A stretch of DNA of 56,325 bases from an uncultured Parolsenella sp. (lineage in GTDB: Bacteria; Actinomycetota; Coriobacteriia; Coriobacteriales; Atopobiaceae), in contig CAKUNF010000011.1 of NCBI GenBank assembly GCA_934668375.1, positions 1 to 56,325 of the forward strand, given 5' to 3'. The translations under genes were made by a program, and so were the position numbers. Positions 1 to 8,526 of the stretch are shown one piece after another (within the stretch, counting starts at the first letter, position 1; every line of letters starts with the position of its first letter). The notes beneath the pieces are model-generated. The model saw only the letters and a list, made by a program, of their open reading frames with translations. It made no database searches and was not told where the DNA came from.

Positions 1-228
1 GCCCAGAGCGCCGAGAACGTGAAGGCCATCCTCGAGGCCGCCGGCTCCGACTGCGAGCATGTCCTCAAGACGACCTGTTACCTCGCCGACATCGCTGACT
101 TCGGCGCCTTCAACGAGGTCTATGCCAAGTACTTCACCGCCAACCCCGCCCGCTCCTGCTTCGCCGTGCGCGACCTGCCCAAGGGCGCCCTGTGCGAGAT
201 CGAGGCCGTCGCGGCCGTGTGCGAGTAG
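1..228 (+). CDS. ridA: RidA/YjgF family enamine/imine deaminase (3' part)
   Basis: The window opens inside this gene; the last 75 codons are present and end in TAG. RidA proteins hydrolyse reactive 2-aminoacrylate and related enamines made by PLP enzymes, giving keto acids and ammonia. The family's C-terminal block is visible: the NPARSCFAVRDLPKGALCEIE stretch contains the conserved Arg that contacts the substrate carboxylate and the Glu near the C-terminus. Two genes downstream is a MalY/PatB-type C-S lyase, an enzyme class that produces exactly these enamines, so the context fits. Substrate range is not deducible from the fragment. Confidence 0.9.
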   Translation, partial: AQSAENVKAILEAAGSDCEHVLKTTCYLADIADFGAFNEVYAKYFTANPARSCFAVRDLPKGALCEIEAVAAVCE

Positions 229-285
229 CAACAGGCTCGCCGGTGTCTGCCGGCGAGAGGTCCAGATTTGACTAGGAGGAGCACC

Positions 286-1647
286 ATGCCTGAGAAAGAC
301 CGCTATACCAGAAGCTACGGCGGAAAGGCGTTCGTGCCGCTCATCGTTTTTCTGCTCCTGTACGTGGGGTGCGGCATCGTCTTCACGATCCTTGGGTTCG
401 AGAACGCCTTCGAGCAGATCCCGCGCTACGTGGCGCTGCTCGCCGGCATCGCGATCGCCCTCGTCTTCTATGCCCGCGACGTCCCCTTCTCCGACAAGGT
501 CGACATCTACTGCAAGGGCGCCGGCCGCAGCGGGATCATGTGGCTGAGCATCGTCATCCTGCTCGCCGGCGCCTTCCAGGGAGGCGCAAAGGTCATCGGG
601 GCGCAGGACTCCGTGGTGAACATGTGCATCTCGTTCATCCCGAGCCACTTCCTCGTCCCCGGGATGTTCGTCATCGCCTGCGTCATCTCGGCGTGCACGG
701 GTACCTCGCTCGGCACGCAGGTGGCAGTCATCCCGCTCGCGGCCGCCATGGCCCAGAGCTCGGGCCAGAGCCCCGCAATGATGGGCGCGGCCGCCATCGC
801 CGGCGCCTACTTCGGCGACGCCGTCACGCCCATCTCCAGCGCGCTGCTCACAGCGACGAACAGCACCGGCAGCGAGGTGCGCGACGTGGCGAAGACCAAC
901 TTCCTGCTCGCCGTGCCCGCCCTGCTCGTCACCGTCATCGCCTACACGCTGTTCAGCTCGAACGGCGGCGCGAGCACGGTCACCGAGGCCGGCACGTGGC
1001 ACATCTGGGATGTCATCCCCTACCTGCTGGTCATCGTCGTGGCCATGGCGGGCGTGAGCGTCATCATCACCCTCATGCTCGGAATCGTCTCGACGGGCGT
1101 CATCGGTGTTCTCACCGGCTCGTGCGGCATCCTCGACTGGACGAGCGCCATGGGCTCGGGCATGGAGGACATGTTCTTTCTCATCGTCTTCGCAACGATG
1201 GTCTCAGGCCTGATCCAGCTCATCGAGTACTACGGGGGCATCGACTGGCTGCTCGAGGCGCTCTCCAAGCGCATCAAGAGCCCGCGCGGCTGCGAAGCCC
1301 TCATCTCCCTGGTCGTGCTGTTCATCTCCGGCGCCACGCTCAACAACAACGTCGCCATCATCGTGGCCGCGCCCATCGCGCAACAGATCGGCGTTCGCTT
1401 CGGCATCAAGCCGGTGCGCATCGCATGCCTGCTCGCGCTGTTCTCGAGCGCTGTCTTTCCCTTCATTCCCTACGACAGCTCGATCCTGCTTGCGCAGCAG
1501 TGCGGCGCGGTGAGCTACATCGAGCTCGTGCGTTACGCGATCTACCCCGCGGCATACCTGCTCATGGGCGTCGTCTTCATCGCCCTGGGGTCACTCGGGA
1601 AGGGCCGCGGCAAGGGCGAGCCGGGCACCGTCGCCCAGGACGCCTAG
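286..1647 (+). CDS. nhaC: NhaC-family Na+/H+ antiporter
   Basis: Integral membrane secondary transporter of 453 residues, with about eleven or twelve hydrophobic segments. The central block with TSLGTQVAVIPLAAAM followed by GAYFGDAVTPISSALLTATN is typical of the NhaC family (Na+/H+ antiport, or malate/lactate-coupled variants). The ATG at 286 is preceded by AGGAGG at 274-279, an ideal spacing; an in-frame TTG at 268 has no such site. The gene lies 57 bp after ridA and 84 bp before a C-S lyase, all in the same direction, so the antiporter may move an organic acid or amine linked to that enzyme rather than serve only pH balance. That substrate link is inference. Confidence 0.88.
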   Translation: MPEKDRYTRSYGGKAFVPLIVFLLLYVGCGIVFTILGFENAFEQIPRYVALLAGIAIALVFYARDVPFSDKVDIYCKGAGRSGIMWLSIVILLAGAFQGGAKVIGAQDSVVNMCISFIPSHFLVPGMFVIACVISACTGTSLGTQVAVIPLAAAMAQSSGQSPAMMGAAAIAGAYFGDAVTPISSALLTATNSTGSEVRDVAKTNFLLAVPALLVTVIAYTLFSSNGGASTVTEAGTWHIWDVIPYLLVIVVAMAGVSVIITLMLGIVSTGVIGVLTGSCGILDWTSAMGSGMEDMFFLIVFATMVSGLIQLIEYYGGIDWLLEALSKRIKSPRGCEALISLVVLFISGATLNNNVAIIVAAPIAQQIGVRFGIKPVRIACLLALFSSAVFPFIPYDSSILLAQQCGAVSYIELVRYAIYPAAYLLMGVVFIALGSLGKGRGKGEPGTVAQDA

Positions 1648-1731
1648 CAGCACGACAGCGCGTTGGCAGCAAGGGGACCGGGCGCACCCCACCCCAAGCC
1701 AGTCTCAGCCATACAACGGAAAGGACTACCC

Positions 1732-2919
1732 ATGGACAAGAAGGAATTTCTCGCCAAGTACGCAGTGGAGCGCCGCGGCAGCGAGTGCATGAAGTGGGAC
1801 GAGCTCGCCGAGAAGTTCGGCCGTGACGGCCTCATCGCCATGTGGATCGCCGACATGGACTTCAAGACGAGCGAGCACATCGTGGAGGCCATCAAGGCCC
1901 GTGCGGACCACGGCGCCTTTGGCTACTCGATGGTGCCCGACTCGTACTACGAGGCGCTCTCCGACTGGATGCAGCAGCGTCACGGCATGGCGATCGACCG
2001 CGACTGGGTGCGCTTCTCCACCGGCTGCGTCACGGGCATCGCCTGGGCCATCGACTGCTTCACCAAGCCCGGCGACGCGTGTATGATCCTCACGCCGGTC
2101 TACTACCCGTTCCACAACGTGGTGACCAACAACAACCGCAAGCTCGTGAAGGTCGAGCTCGCCTACGACAACGGCCGCTACGAGATGGACTTTGACGCCA
2201 TCGAGCGCGCCATCGTCGACAACGACGTCAAGCTGTTCATCCAGTGCTCCCCGGAGAACCCCTCCGGCCGCGTCTGGACCGAGGAGGAGCTCGACCGCGT
2301 GCTCGCCATCTGCGCCGCCCACGACGTGCTCGTGGTGAGCGACGAGATCCACGGCGACATCACGCTCGACGGCCACGAGTTCGTGCCGTCCCTGCGCGTC
2401 AAGGGCGGCGCCTACGCCGACCGCCTCATCGTGCTGCACGCCGCGTCCAAGACGTTCAACCTGGCGTCCCTCGCGCACTCGCATATCATCATCGCCGACG
2501 AGGCCCTGCGCAAGCGCTTCGACACGTGGGCAAGCGGCATGAACCGCACCGAGGTCAACTCGCTGTCGCTCGCCGCGACCGAGGCCGGATATCGCCACGG
2601 CGGCGAGTGGCTCGACTGCGTGCTGGGCATCGTGGAGGACAACTTCCACTACCTGCGCGACACGCTCGCCCGCGAGCTGCCCGAGGTCACGGTGGTCCCG
2701 CTCGAGGGAACCTACCTCGCCTACCTCGACCTCGCCGCCTACGTGGGCGCCGACGAGCTGCACGACTTCGTGGTGAACGAGTGCCACCTGGCCGTTGACT
2801 ACGGCGATCAGTTCGGCGACAGGTGCCCGAGCTTCATCCGCCTCAACCTCGCGACGACGCCCGAGCTCGTCGAGAAGGCCGTGGAGAACCTCGTCACGGC
2901 CGTGAAGGCGCGCGGATAG
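1732..2919 (+). CDS. MalY/PatB family PLP-dependent cystathionine beta-lyase/aminotransferase
   Basis: Class I/II fold aminotransferase-like enzyme of 395 residues, the usual family length. The MalY/PatB signature is clear: MWIADMDF near residue 37, the NPSGRVW motif near 177, the DEIH aspartate block at 204-207 and the PLP Schiff-base lysine Lys240 in AASKTFNLASL. Such enzymes cleave C-S bonds in cystathionine or cysteine, giving pyruvate or homocysteine plus ammonia through an enamine. The ATG at 1732 begins MDKKEF, where family members begin; an upstream in-frame extension lacks conservation. It closes a cluster with ridA and nhaC and is followed by a strong terminator. A second, divergent paralogue lies at 16069-17277. 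Confidence 0.88.
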   Translation: MDKKEFLAKYAVERRGSECMKWDELAEKFGRDGLIAMWIADMDFKTSEHIVEAIKARADHGAFGYSMVPDSYYEALSDWMQQRHGMAIDRDWVRFSTGCVTGIAWAIDCFTKPGDACMILTPVYYPFHNVVTNNNRKLVKVELAYDNGRYEMDFDAIERAIVDNDVKLFIQCSPENPSGRVWTEEELDRVLAICAAHDVLVVSDEIHGDITLDGHEFVPSLRVKGGAYADRLIVLHAASKTFNLASLAHSHIIIADEALRKRFDTWASGMNRTEVNSLSLAATEAGYRHGGEWLDCVLGIVEDNFHYLRDTLARELPEVTVVPLEGTYLAYLDLAAYVGADELHDFVVNECHLAVDYGDQFGDRCPSFIRLNLATTPELVEKAVENLVTAVKARG

Positions 2920-2943
2920 CCGCAAGCACAATCAGCCCGACAG

Positions 2944-2980
2944 AAAGGCGGGACCGCATCGCGCGGCCCCGCCTTTTCTT
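2944..2980 (+). terminator. Rho-independent terminator after the C-S lyase gene
   Basis: A GC-rich hairpin with AAAGGCGGG on the left and CCCGCCTTTT on the right, extended by CCGC/GCGG, begins 24 bp after the TAG and runs directly into TTTTCTT. It ends the ridA-nhaC-lyase transcription unit. Confidence 0.85.
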
Positions 2981-3010
2981 GTGGAACGAGTCGAGCTCTG
3001 AAACGGGACG

Positions 3011-3065
3011 GGTTCGAACTTTTCGTACGCGAGAGAGGCCCAAAACCGTCCAAAAAGTTCGAACC
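3011..3065. repeat. 13-bp perfect inverted repeat, intergenic
   Basis: GGTTCGAACTTTT at 3011-3023 is matched exactly in inverse by AAAAGTTCGAACC at 3053-3065, with a 29-bp loop. The core GTTCGAAC is itself a palindrome. It sits between the lyase terminator and the convergent end of rsmI. It could be a REP-like element or a terminator for the minus-strand gene; no other copy was seen in the window. Confidence 0.6.
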
Positions 3066-3130
3066 GACGAGGCGGGCGGCCGATCACGGACGTCTCCGCG
3101 TGACCCAGCGGTCACGTTCACGCGCAGCCG

Positions 3131-4090
3131 CTAGCGTGCCACGATCATGTCGTAGACGTCGGACTTCGCGAGCCCGAACTGCTTGGCGAGGCGCTTGGCC
3201 AGCGCGCTCTTGGGCTCGCCGGCGGCAAGGCCCGCCTCGATGGCCTCCTCGACGGTCGCGGGGCCACCGGCCGCGGCGGCGCGCAGGGCGTCGAGCTCGG
3301 CGGCGCCGGGACCCTCCACCACGATGACGCACTCGCCACGCAGCTCGCCTCGCTCGCGGATGCGGGCGGCAAGCTCGCCGGACAGGCCGCGCACGCACTC
3401 CTCGTGCAGCTTCGTGAGCTCGCGCACGAGCGCCACGCGGCGGGCCGGAAACGCCTCGGCGATTGTATCGAGCGTCGCGGCCACACGATGCGGGCTCTCG
3501 TAGAACACGAGGGCACCGGGCACGGGTGCGAGCTCGGCCAGGCGCCGGGCGCGCTCGCCGGCCTTCCTGGGCAGGAAGCCCTCGAAGAAGAAGTGGTCCA
3601 TCGCAAGGCCGCTCGCCACGAGGGCGCACGTCACGGCGCTGGGGCCGGGGATGACCTCCACGGGCAGGCCCTCGTCAAGCGCGGCGTCCACGAGCCGCTG
3701 GCCGGGGTCCGAGACGCCCGGCATGCCCGCGTCGCTCACGAACGCCACGCGCGCGCCGGATGCCACGCGGGAGAGCACGCCCTCGACGCGACTCGCGATG
3801 ACGTTCTCGTCGCAGCGCTCGAGCGGGACGCGGATCTCGAAGCGCGCGAGCAGCTTGCTCGTCACGCGCGTGTCCTCGCACAGTAGAACGTCCGCACGGC
3901 GAAGCGTCTCGAGCACGCGCGGCGAGGCGTCCTGGAGGTTGCCGATGGGCGTGCCCACGAGCGACAGCATGCCGCCCTCGCGAGCGCGCGCGTCGTTCTC
4001 GGCCACGGGCGTGTCGGTACCGGCACCGGCACGCGCGCCCGCCTCGGCCACGCCCGCAACCAGCTCGTTGTTCTCCACTCGCTCTCCCAT
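3131..4090 (-). CDS. rsmI: 16S rRNA (cytidine1402-2'-O)-methyltransferase RsmI
   Basis: SAM-dependent tetrapyrrole-methylase-fold enzyme that 2'-O-methylates C1402 in the decoding centre of 16S rRNA. The family landmarks are present: LVGTPIGNLQD, LCEDTRVTSKLL, FVSDAGMPGVSDPG and FFFEGFLPRK. From the ATG at 4090 the product has 319 residues, with about 40 Ala/Gly-rich residues ahead of the conserved start. That ATG directly abuts the stop of the upstream gene (TAGATG), suggesting coupling. An internal ATG at 3970, preceded by GAGGGC, gives 279 residues, the usual family length, and may be the true start. It is followed by a short convergent intergenic region. Confidence 0.92.
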   Translation of the reverse strand: MGERVENNELVAGVAEAGARAGAGTDTPVAENDARAREGGMLSLVGTPIGNLQDASPRVLETLRRADVLLCEDTRVTSKLLARFEIRVPLERCDENVIASRVEGVLSRVASGARVAFVSDAGMPGVSDPGQRLVDAALDEGLPVEVIPGPSAVTCALVASGLAMDHFFFEGFLPRKAGERARRLAELAPVPGALVFYESPHRVAATLDTIAEAFPARRVALVRELTKLHEECVRGLSGELAARIRERGELRGECVIVVEGPGAAELDALRAAAAGGPATVEEAIEAGLAAGEPKSALAKRLAKQFGLAKSDVYDMIVAR

Positions 4091-5173
4091 CTAGTCGAAC
4101 ATGCCCGTCTCGAAGCTCGAGAGCGCCACGCGCGCGTCCCAGCTCGAGAGGCGCCCCTCCGTCTTCCACGTCTGGAAGAACCAGCCCGCGCATCCCGAGA
4201 ACGCGCTCATCTGGCCGGCCGTGTAGACGCGCTCCAGCGCGATACGTCCCTCAGGCGTCATGCCGGCGTCCGCCAGCGGCAGCGCGCTCGACCACTCGCC
4301 CACCATGACGGGCAGGCCGCTCTTGCGGGCGCGGGCCACGTAGGCGGCCGAGTCGGCCGCGAGCTTGCGCACACCGGCGGGACCGGCCGCGTTCATCGAC
4401 TCGGCGTAGTGGTAGATGTGGCCGTCGAGCCAGACGTTGACGTAGCGAGCCGGCGACATGAATGCGCGCCAGGCGTCCGGCAGGCACGCGTCGTGCAGCA
4501 CGAGCACGGGGCGGGTGCCGGCGGCGTCGCGCAGGGCCTCGTAGGCGTCACGGTAGAAGTTGCGCAGCAGGTGCGGCGGCACGCCCTCGACGAGCGAGAG
4601 TCCCCGGCGCGAGCGGCCCTGAACCTCGTCGATGGGCTCGATGCCCAGGAAGTTCTCGCGCGCGGCATAGCGCGAGGCAAGCTCGGCCACCACGTCGAGC
4701 ATGCACTGGCGAAACGCGCCCGTGTCGCCAAAGAAGCTCGCGGGAGAGGCCGGGTCCACGCCGGGCGCCACGGCCACGTCGAGAAGCACCGACACGCCGG
4801 CCGCCTCCGCCCAGTCAAACGCGGCGTCCACGTAGTCGACGCAGCCCGCCGAGGGGCCGGGCATGGGGCCGTCCTCGCCAAAGACGAACCACGGCACCTG
4901 CAGACGCACGGCGTCAAAGCCACGCGCCGCGATGCGCGCGAAGTCCCGCTCGTCCACGAACGAGTCGCGGTGGCGCTCGATCATGTCGCGATAGCGGCCC
5001 GGCTCGACACTGCCCGCAAGCTCCAGCTCGGTGAAGGCACCCGTACCCGCGAACAGCGAGGGCGTCACCCACGGCTCGAGCACGAGCCAGCCGGAGAGGT
5101 TGACGCCGTGCAGCGGACGCGCGGGCGCGCCCTGGGCAGCCGCTCTTTCCTTCTTGTCCTTACGCCTCAGCAT
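4091..5173 (-). CDS. GH5-like glycoside hydrolase (exo-beta-1,3-glucanase type)
   Basis: About 360 residues. The N-terminal GVNLSGWLVLEPWVTPSLF resembles the start of GH5 exo-1,3-beta-glucanases. The two catalytic glutamates can be placed in the family scheme: Glu183 in GIEPIDEV as acid/base (an Asn-Glu pair in relatives, Asp-Glu here) and Glu293 in VMVGEWSSAL as nucleophile. There is no signal peptide, so a cytoplasmic role on imported oligosaccharides is likely. The ATG at 5173 has GGGAGC at suitable distance; an in-frame TTG at 5185 is weaker. The stop abuts the start codon of rsmI. The exact glucan substrate is uncertain. Confidence 0.75.
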   Translation of the reverse strand: MLRRKDKKERAAAQGAPARPLHGVNLSGWLVLEPWVTPSLFAGTGAFTELELAGSVEPGRYRDMIERHRDSFVDERDFARIAARGFDAVRLQVPWFVFGEDGPMPGPSAGCVDYVDAAFDWAEAAGVSVLLDVAVAPGVDPASPASFFGDTGAFRQCMLDVVAELASRYAARENFLGIEPIDEVQGRSRRGLSLVEGVPPHLLRNFYRDAYEALRDAAGTRPVLVLHDACLPDAWRAFMSPARYVNVWLDGHIYHYAESMNAAGPAGVRKLAADSAAYVARARKSGLPVMVGEWSSALPLADAGMTPEGRIALERVYTAGQMSAFSGCAGWFFQTWKTEGRLSSWDARVALSSFETGMFD

Positions 5174-5200
5174 CTCAGCTCCCAATCAGACATCCCGATG

Positions 5201-5296
5201 GCGGCCGGGACGGTGACAGTTTGACCCCGTCGGTCCCGGTGCCGTTGCCACCGCGGCCGGGACGGTGACAGTTTGACCCCGTCCCCAAGTGTCACC
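5201..5296. repeat. Two copies of the GACGGGGTCAAACTGTCACC REP-like element (inverse orientation)
   Basis: GGTGACAGTTTGACCCCGTC occurs at 5212-5231 and again at 5264-5283. The second copy is complete: GGTGACA at its left end pairs with TGTCACC at 5290-5296, making a hairpin. The TAG stop of the fucosidase gene begins on its last base. The same element occurs near 15.8 kb and 22.5 kb. Confidence 0.85.
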
Positions 5297-6549
5297 TAGC
5301 GGTACTCGACGCGGGCGATGCGCACGACCCAGTCGCTTCCGTACGTGAAGCCGTTCGCGTCGATCGTGAGCGTGCCGCGCTCGCAGTCCTGCATGAACGG
5401 TACCTCGGCACCGTCGTCGAGCCACGAGATGCGCGAGACCGGCCTCGTGGCGCCCGTGAACGAGCGCAGGTTCGACCCCTCGCCGCCCAGCGTCACGTTC
5501 TCGTTGCCCACGATGGCCAGGTCGTGCACGAACACGTAGCTCACGCCCGCCTCGGCGTCGTCGAGCGCAAAGTCGCGGATGGGCCCGTTTGCCACGAGCG
5601 TGCGGCTTGGGCGCGCCGTGTGGACGGACGGGCCCGCCATGGCCATCCAGCGGCCAATGAGGCGCAGGTACTCGCGCTGCAGCGCCGAGATGGCGCCCGT
5701 GCCCGTGGGCCCGATGTTCACGAGGGCGTTCGCGCCGGCACGGCGGGCGTTCGCGATGGTCTCGATGAGCTCGCGCGGGCTCTTGTAGTCGAGGTCGTTG
5801 GCGGCGCATCCCCAGTGCTTGTTCGTGGTGACGGAGACCTCGCCGGCGACGTACTTGCCGTCTGCCGGGCCGTGGTTGACCTCGCCGGAGATGCGGCGCT
5901 CGTAGGTGGTGACGTCAATCTCAGGGTCGATGATCTTGCCGCGGTTCTTGAGGCCGGTGTTGTTGATGATGATGGCGTTGGGCTGGTAGCGGCGGATGGT
6001 GCCGTACAGCTCGGGGAGCCTCCAGTCCGCGTCCTTCTTGTTCCAGTTGCCGTCGAACCAGAAGCCGCCCACCTCGCCGTAGTTCTTGCACAGGATCTCG
6101 ACGGAGGCGCGCAGGTACTCCAGGTAGGCGTCGAAGTCCGTCTCGTACAGCGGGCTGTGCCAGTCATAGGTGGCCATGTAGAAGAACGGCTTGATGCCTT
6201 CGGCGTGGCAGGCGTCCGCGAACTCGCGGACGAGGTCGCGGCCGGCGGCGCTGTGCGGCGCGTCGAACGTGGACAGGCCGCAGGTGTCATAGAGGAAGAA
6301 GCCCTCGTGGTGCTTCGTCGTGAGCGTGATGTAGCCCGCGCCCATCTCCTTGGCAGCGGCCACGAGGTCGGCGGCGTCGAAGTCCTCGGCCGTGAACGTC
6401 TCGGCAAGGCGCTCGTACTGATCGCGCGGGCGCTCGTGGATGAACTCGGTCCACTCGCCGCACGACAGCTGCGAGTACAGCCCCCAGTGCACGAACAGGC
6501 CCAGGCCCATGTCCTCGTAGTCCTTGATGCGCGGCAGCGGCTCGCTCAT
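5296..6549 (-). CDS. Alpha-L-fucosidase, GH29
   Basis: Retaining glycosidase of 417 residues that removes terminal L-fucose. The N-terminal GLFVHWGLYS, the TTKHHEGFFLYDT block at 77-89, and GGFWFDGNW with predicted nucleophile Asp166 are GH29 hallmarks. A C-terminal beta-sandwich-like region follows the TIM barrel. No signal peptide is present, so it probably acts on imported fucosyl-oligosaccharides. The ATG at 6549 has GAGGAG seven bases upstream; a longer in-frame extension is Arg/Ala-rich and unlikely. It lies just upstream of the GH5-like gene on the same strand, together suggesting use of host or plant glycans. The intervening repeats may allow separate transcripts. Confidence 0.9.
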   Translation of the reverse strand: MSEPLPRIKDYEDMGLGLFVHWGLYSQLSCGEWTEFIHERPRDQYERLAETFTAEDFDAADLVAAAKEMGAGYITLTTKHHEGFFLYDTCGLSTFDAPHSAAGRDLVREFADACHAEGIKPFFYMATYDWHSPLYETDFDAYLEYLRASVEILCKNYGEVGGFWFDGNWNKKDADWRLPELYGTIRRYQPNAIIINNTGLKNRGKIIDPEIDVTTYERRISGEVNHGPADGKYVAGEVSVTTNKHWGCAANDLDYKSPRELIETIANARRAGANALVNIGPTGTGAISALQREYLRLIGRWMAMAGPSVHTARPSRTLVANGPIRDFALDDAEAGVSYVFVHDLAIVGNENVTLGGEGSNLRSFTGATRPVSRISWLDDGAEVPFMQDCERGTLTIDANGFTYGSDWVVRIARVEYR

Positions 6550-6628
6550 GGCGTCTCCTCGTCGTAGGTGCGCGCGGTTGTCGCGCGAAGTCGTCGCGAG
6601 CCGGGCGATGCGAGCAGCGGGGCCCATC

Positions 6629-6650
6629 CTTTGTCCCGCGTGGGACAAAG
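6629..6650. repeat. GGGACAAAG palindrome (REP-like)
   Basis: CTTTGTCCC and GGGACAAAG form a perfect 9-bp stem with a GCGT loop, followed by GGGACCCGTCCCC. It lies between the ABC exporter stop and the fucosidase start and resembles the hairpin at 36221-36255. Confidence 0.65.
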
Positions 6651-6675
6651 GGACCCGTCCCCGCTGCCCCACTCG

Positions 6676-8526
6676 CTAGCTCAGCTCTCTCATGCCATGG
6701 TACAGCTGCCAGTACTCGCCGTGTTGCGCGAGAAGCTCCTCGTGCGTGCCGCGCTCCACGATCTTGCCGTGCTCGAGCACCATGATGGCGTTGGCGTTTC
6801 TCACGGTGGAGAGCCTGTGGGCGATCACGAACACGGTGCGGCCGGCCATGAGCGCGTCCATGCCACGCTCGATGAGGGCCTCGGTGCGTGTGTCCACCGA
6901 GCTCGTGGCCTCGTCGAGGATGAGCACGGGCGGGTTGGCCACGGCGGCGCGGGCGATGGCGAGCAGCTGCCGCTGACCGGCGGAGAGGTTGGCGCCATCC
7001 GCCGTCACGGGCGTGTCATAGCCGCGGGGCAGGCGCCGGATGAAGCCGTCGGCGTTGGCCGTGACCGCGGCGGCGCGCACCTCATCGTCCGTGGCGTCGA
7101 GCTTGCCGAAGCGGATGTTGTCGGCCACGGTGCCCCGGAACAGATGCGTGTCCTGAAGCACGATGCCCAGGCTCGCGCGCAGGCTCGCCTTGGAGATGTC
7201 ACGCACGTCGATGCCGTCATAGGTGATCTGGCCGGCACGGACGTCGTAGAAGCGGTTGATGAGGTTCGTGATCGTGGTCTTGCCCGCGCCCGTGGACCCC
7301 ACGAACGCGATCTTCTGGCCGGGCTTGGCAAACAGCGACAGGTCCGCGAGGACGGTCTGGCCCGGCTCGTAGCCAAACGTGACGTCGTGGAAGCGCACGT
7401 CGCCGGCAAGCGGCACCGTCGTGCCGTCCGCCTGGCGCCACGCCCAGCCGCTCGCGCCGGCCGCCGCGCGCGCCGGCCCGTCCTCCTCGGCGCCCAGACG
7501 CTCGAGCGTGACCGCTCCCTCGTCGACCTCGGGCGCCACGTCCATGACCGAGAAGAGCCTCTCGGCACCGGCAAGGGCGTTCAGCAGGAAGTTGCCCAGC
7601 TGCGTCACCTGGTTGAACGGCATGGCAGCCTGGCGAACGAACACGAGGTAACTCGCGAGGCTGCCCATGTCCGTAAGGCCGCGTGCCGCGAGAAGCGAGC
7701 CCATGACGGCCACGATGGCGTAGTTGGTGTAGGTCATGGCCACGGTGATGGGCACCATGGTGGCGGCGTAGGTCTGGGCCGCCGTGCCCTGCGCGCGCAG
7801 CTCCTCGTTGCGGCTGCGGAAGCCCGCGAGGCTCTCGCGCTCGTGCGTGTAGGCCTGCACGACCTTCTGCCCGGCGCACATCTCCTGGATGTAGCCGTCG
7901 AGCGCGCCCAACGTGGACTGCATGGCCGAGAAGTGGCGTGAGCTCCTCTTGCCCGCCACGCGCACGTAGGCGATGAGCGCCACGTCGCAGACAACCGTCA
8001 CGAGCGTGAGGCGCCAGTCGAGCACGAACAGCAAGACGATGGTGCCCACGGCCTGGATGGCCGCCTGGATGACGTTCGCGAAGCTGTTGTTGAGGGCCTC
8101 GGACACCGTGTCCACGTCGTTGGTGAAGTAGCTCATGACGTCGCCGGTATGCGTGCGGTCAAAGAAGGAGAGCGGCAGCGCCTGCAGGTGCGCGAACAGG
8201 TCGCGGCGGATGTCGAACACGACGCGCTGCGCGGCGCGCACCATCGTCTGCGTGTAGCCAAGGGCACACAGCGCCCCCACGGCGTAGATGGCGGCCGTGA
8301 GCGCGACGCCCGACCGGAAGCCGCCCGCGTCTGCCCTCGTGAGGCAGTTCACGACCGGCTTGATCATGTACGTCCCCGCGAGCTGGCACAGCGCGCACAC
8401 GCTTGCGAGCACGCCCACGGCAAGCAGCATGAGGCGGGCGCCTCCCATGTAGTCGAGCAGGCGGCGCAGCGTGGCGCCGAGATTGGCCGGCTTTCCCGTG
8501 CCGCCCTTTGTGGTGAACACCGCCAT
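6676..8526 (-). CDS. ABC exporter half-transporter, catalytically complete subunit
   Basis: 616 residues: an N-terminal six-helix exporter domain (about 30-320) followed by a nucleotide-binding domain. Walker A is GSTGAGKTT at 410-418, the signature loop LSAGQRQ starts at 514, Walker B ends LILDEATSSVD with catalytic Glu539, and the H-loop is IAHRLS. An insert of about 35 residues lies between the two domains (about 336-372). Its ATG overlaps the TAA of the upstream half-transporter (TAATG), so the two are translationally coupled and almost certainly form a heterodimer of the BmrCD/LmrCD/TM287-288 type exporting drugs or lipophilic compounds. Substrate unknown. Confidence 0.9.
   Translation of the reverse strand: MAVFTTKGGTGKPANLGATLRRLLDYMGGARLMLLAVGVLASVCALCQLAGTYMIKPVVNCLTRADAGGFRSGVALTAAIYAVGALCALGYTQTMVRAAQRVVFDIRRDLFAHLQALPLSFFDRTHTGDVMSYFTNDVDTVSEALNNSFANVIQAAIQAVGTIVLLFVLDWRLTLVTVVCDVALIAYVRVAGKRSSRHFSAMQSTLGALDGYIQEMCAGQKVVQAYTHERESLAGFRSRNEELRAQGTAAQTYAATMVPITVAMTYTNYAIVAVMGSLLAARGLTDMGSLASYLVFVRQAAMPFNQVTQLGNFLLNALAGAERLFSVMDVAPEVDEGAVTLERLGAEEDGPARAAAGASGWAWRQADGTTVPLAGDVRFHDVTFGYEPGQTVLADLSLFAKPGQKIAFVGSTGAGKTTITNLINRFYDVRAGQITYDGIDVRDISKASLRASLGIVLQDTHLFRGTVADNIRFGKLDATDDEVRAAAVTANADGFIRRLPRGYDTPVTADGANLSAGQRQLLAIARAAVANPPVLILDEATSSVDTRTEALIERGMDALMAGRTVFVIAHRLSTVRNANAIMVLEHGKIVERGTHEELLAQHGEYWQLYHGMRELS

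Noticed and set aside
3005..3066. tRNA-like segment because of GGTTCGAACC
   Set aside because: No acceptor, D or anticodon arms can be built; the T-loop-like sequence is part of an inverted repeat.
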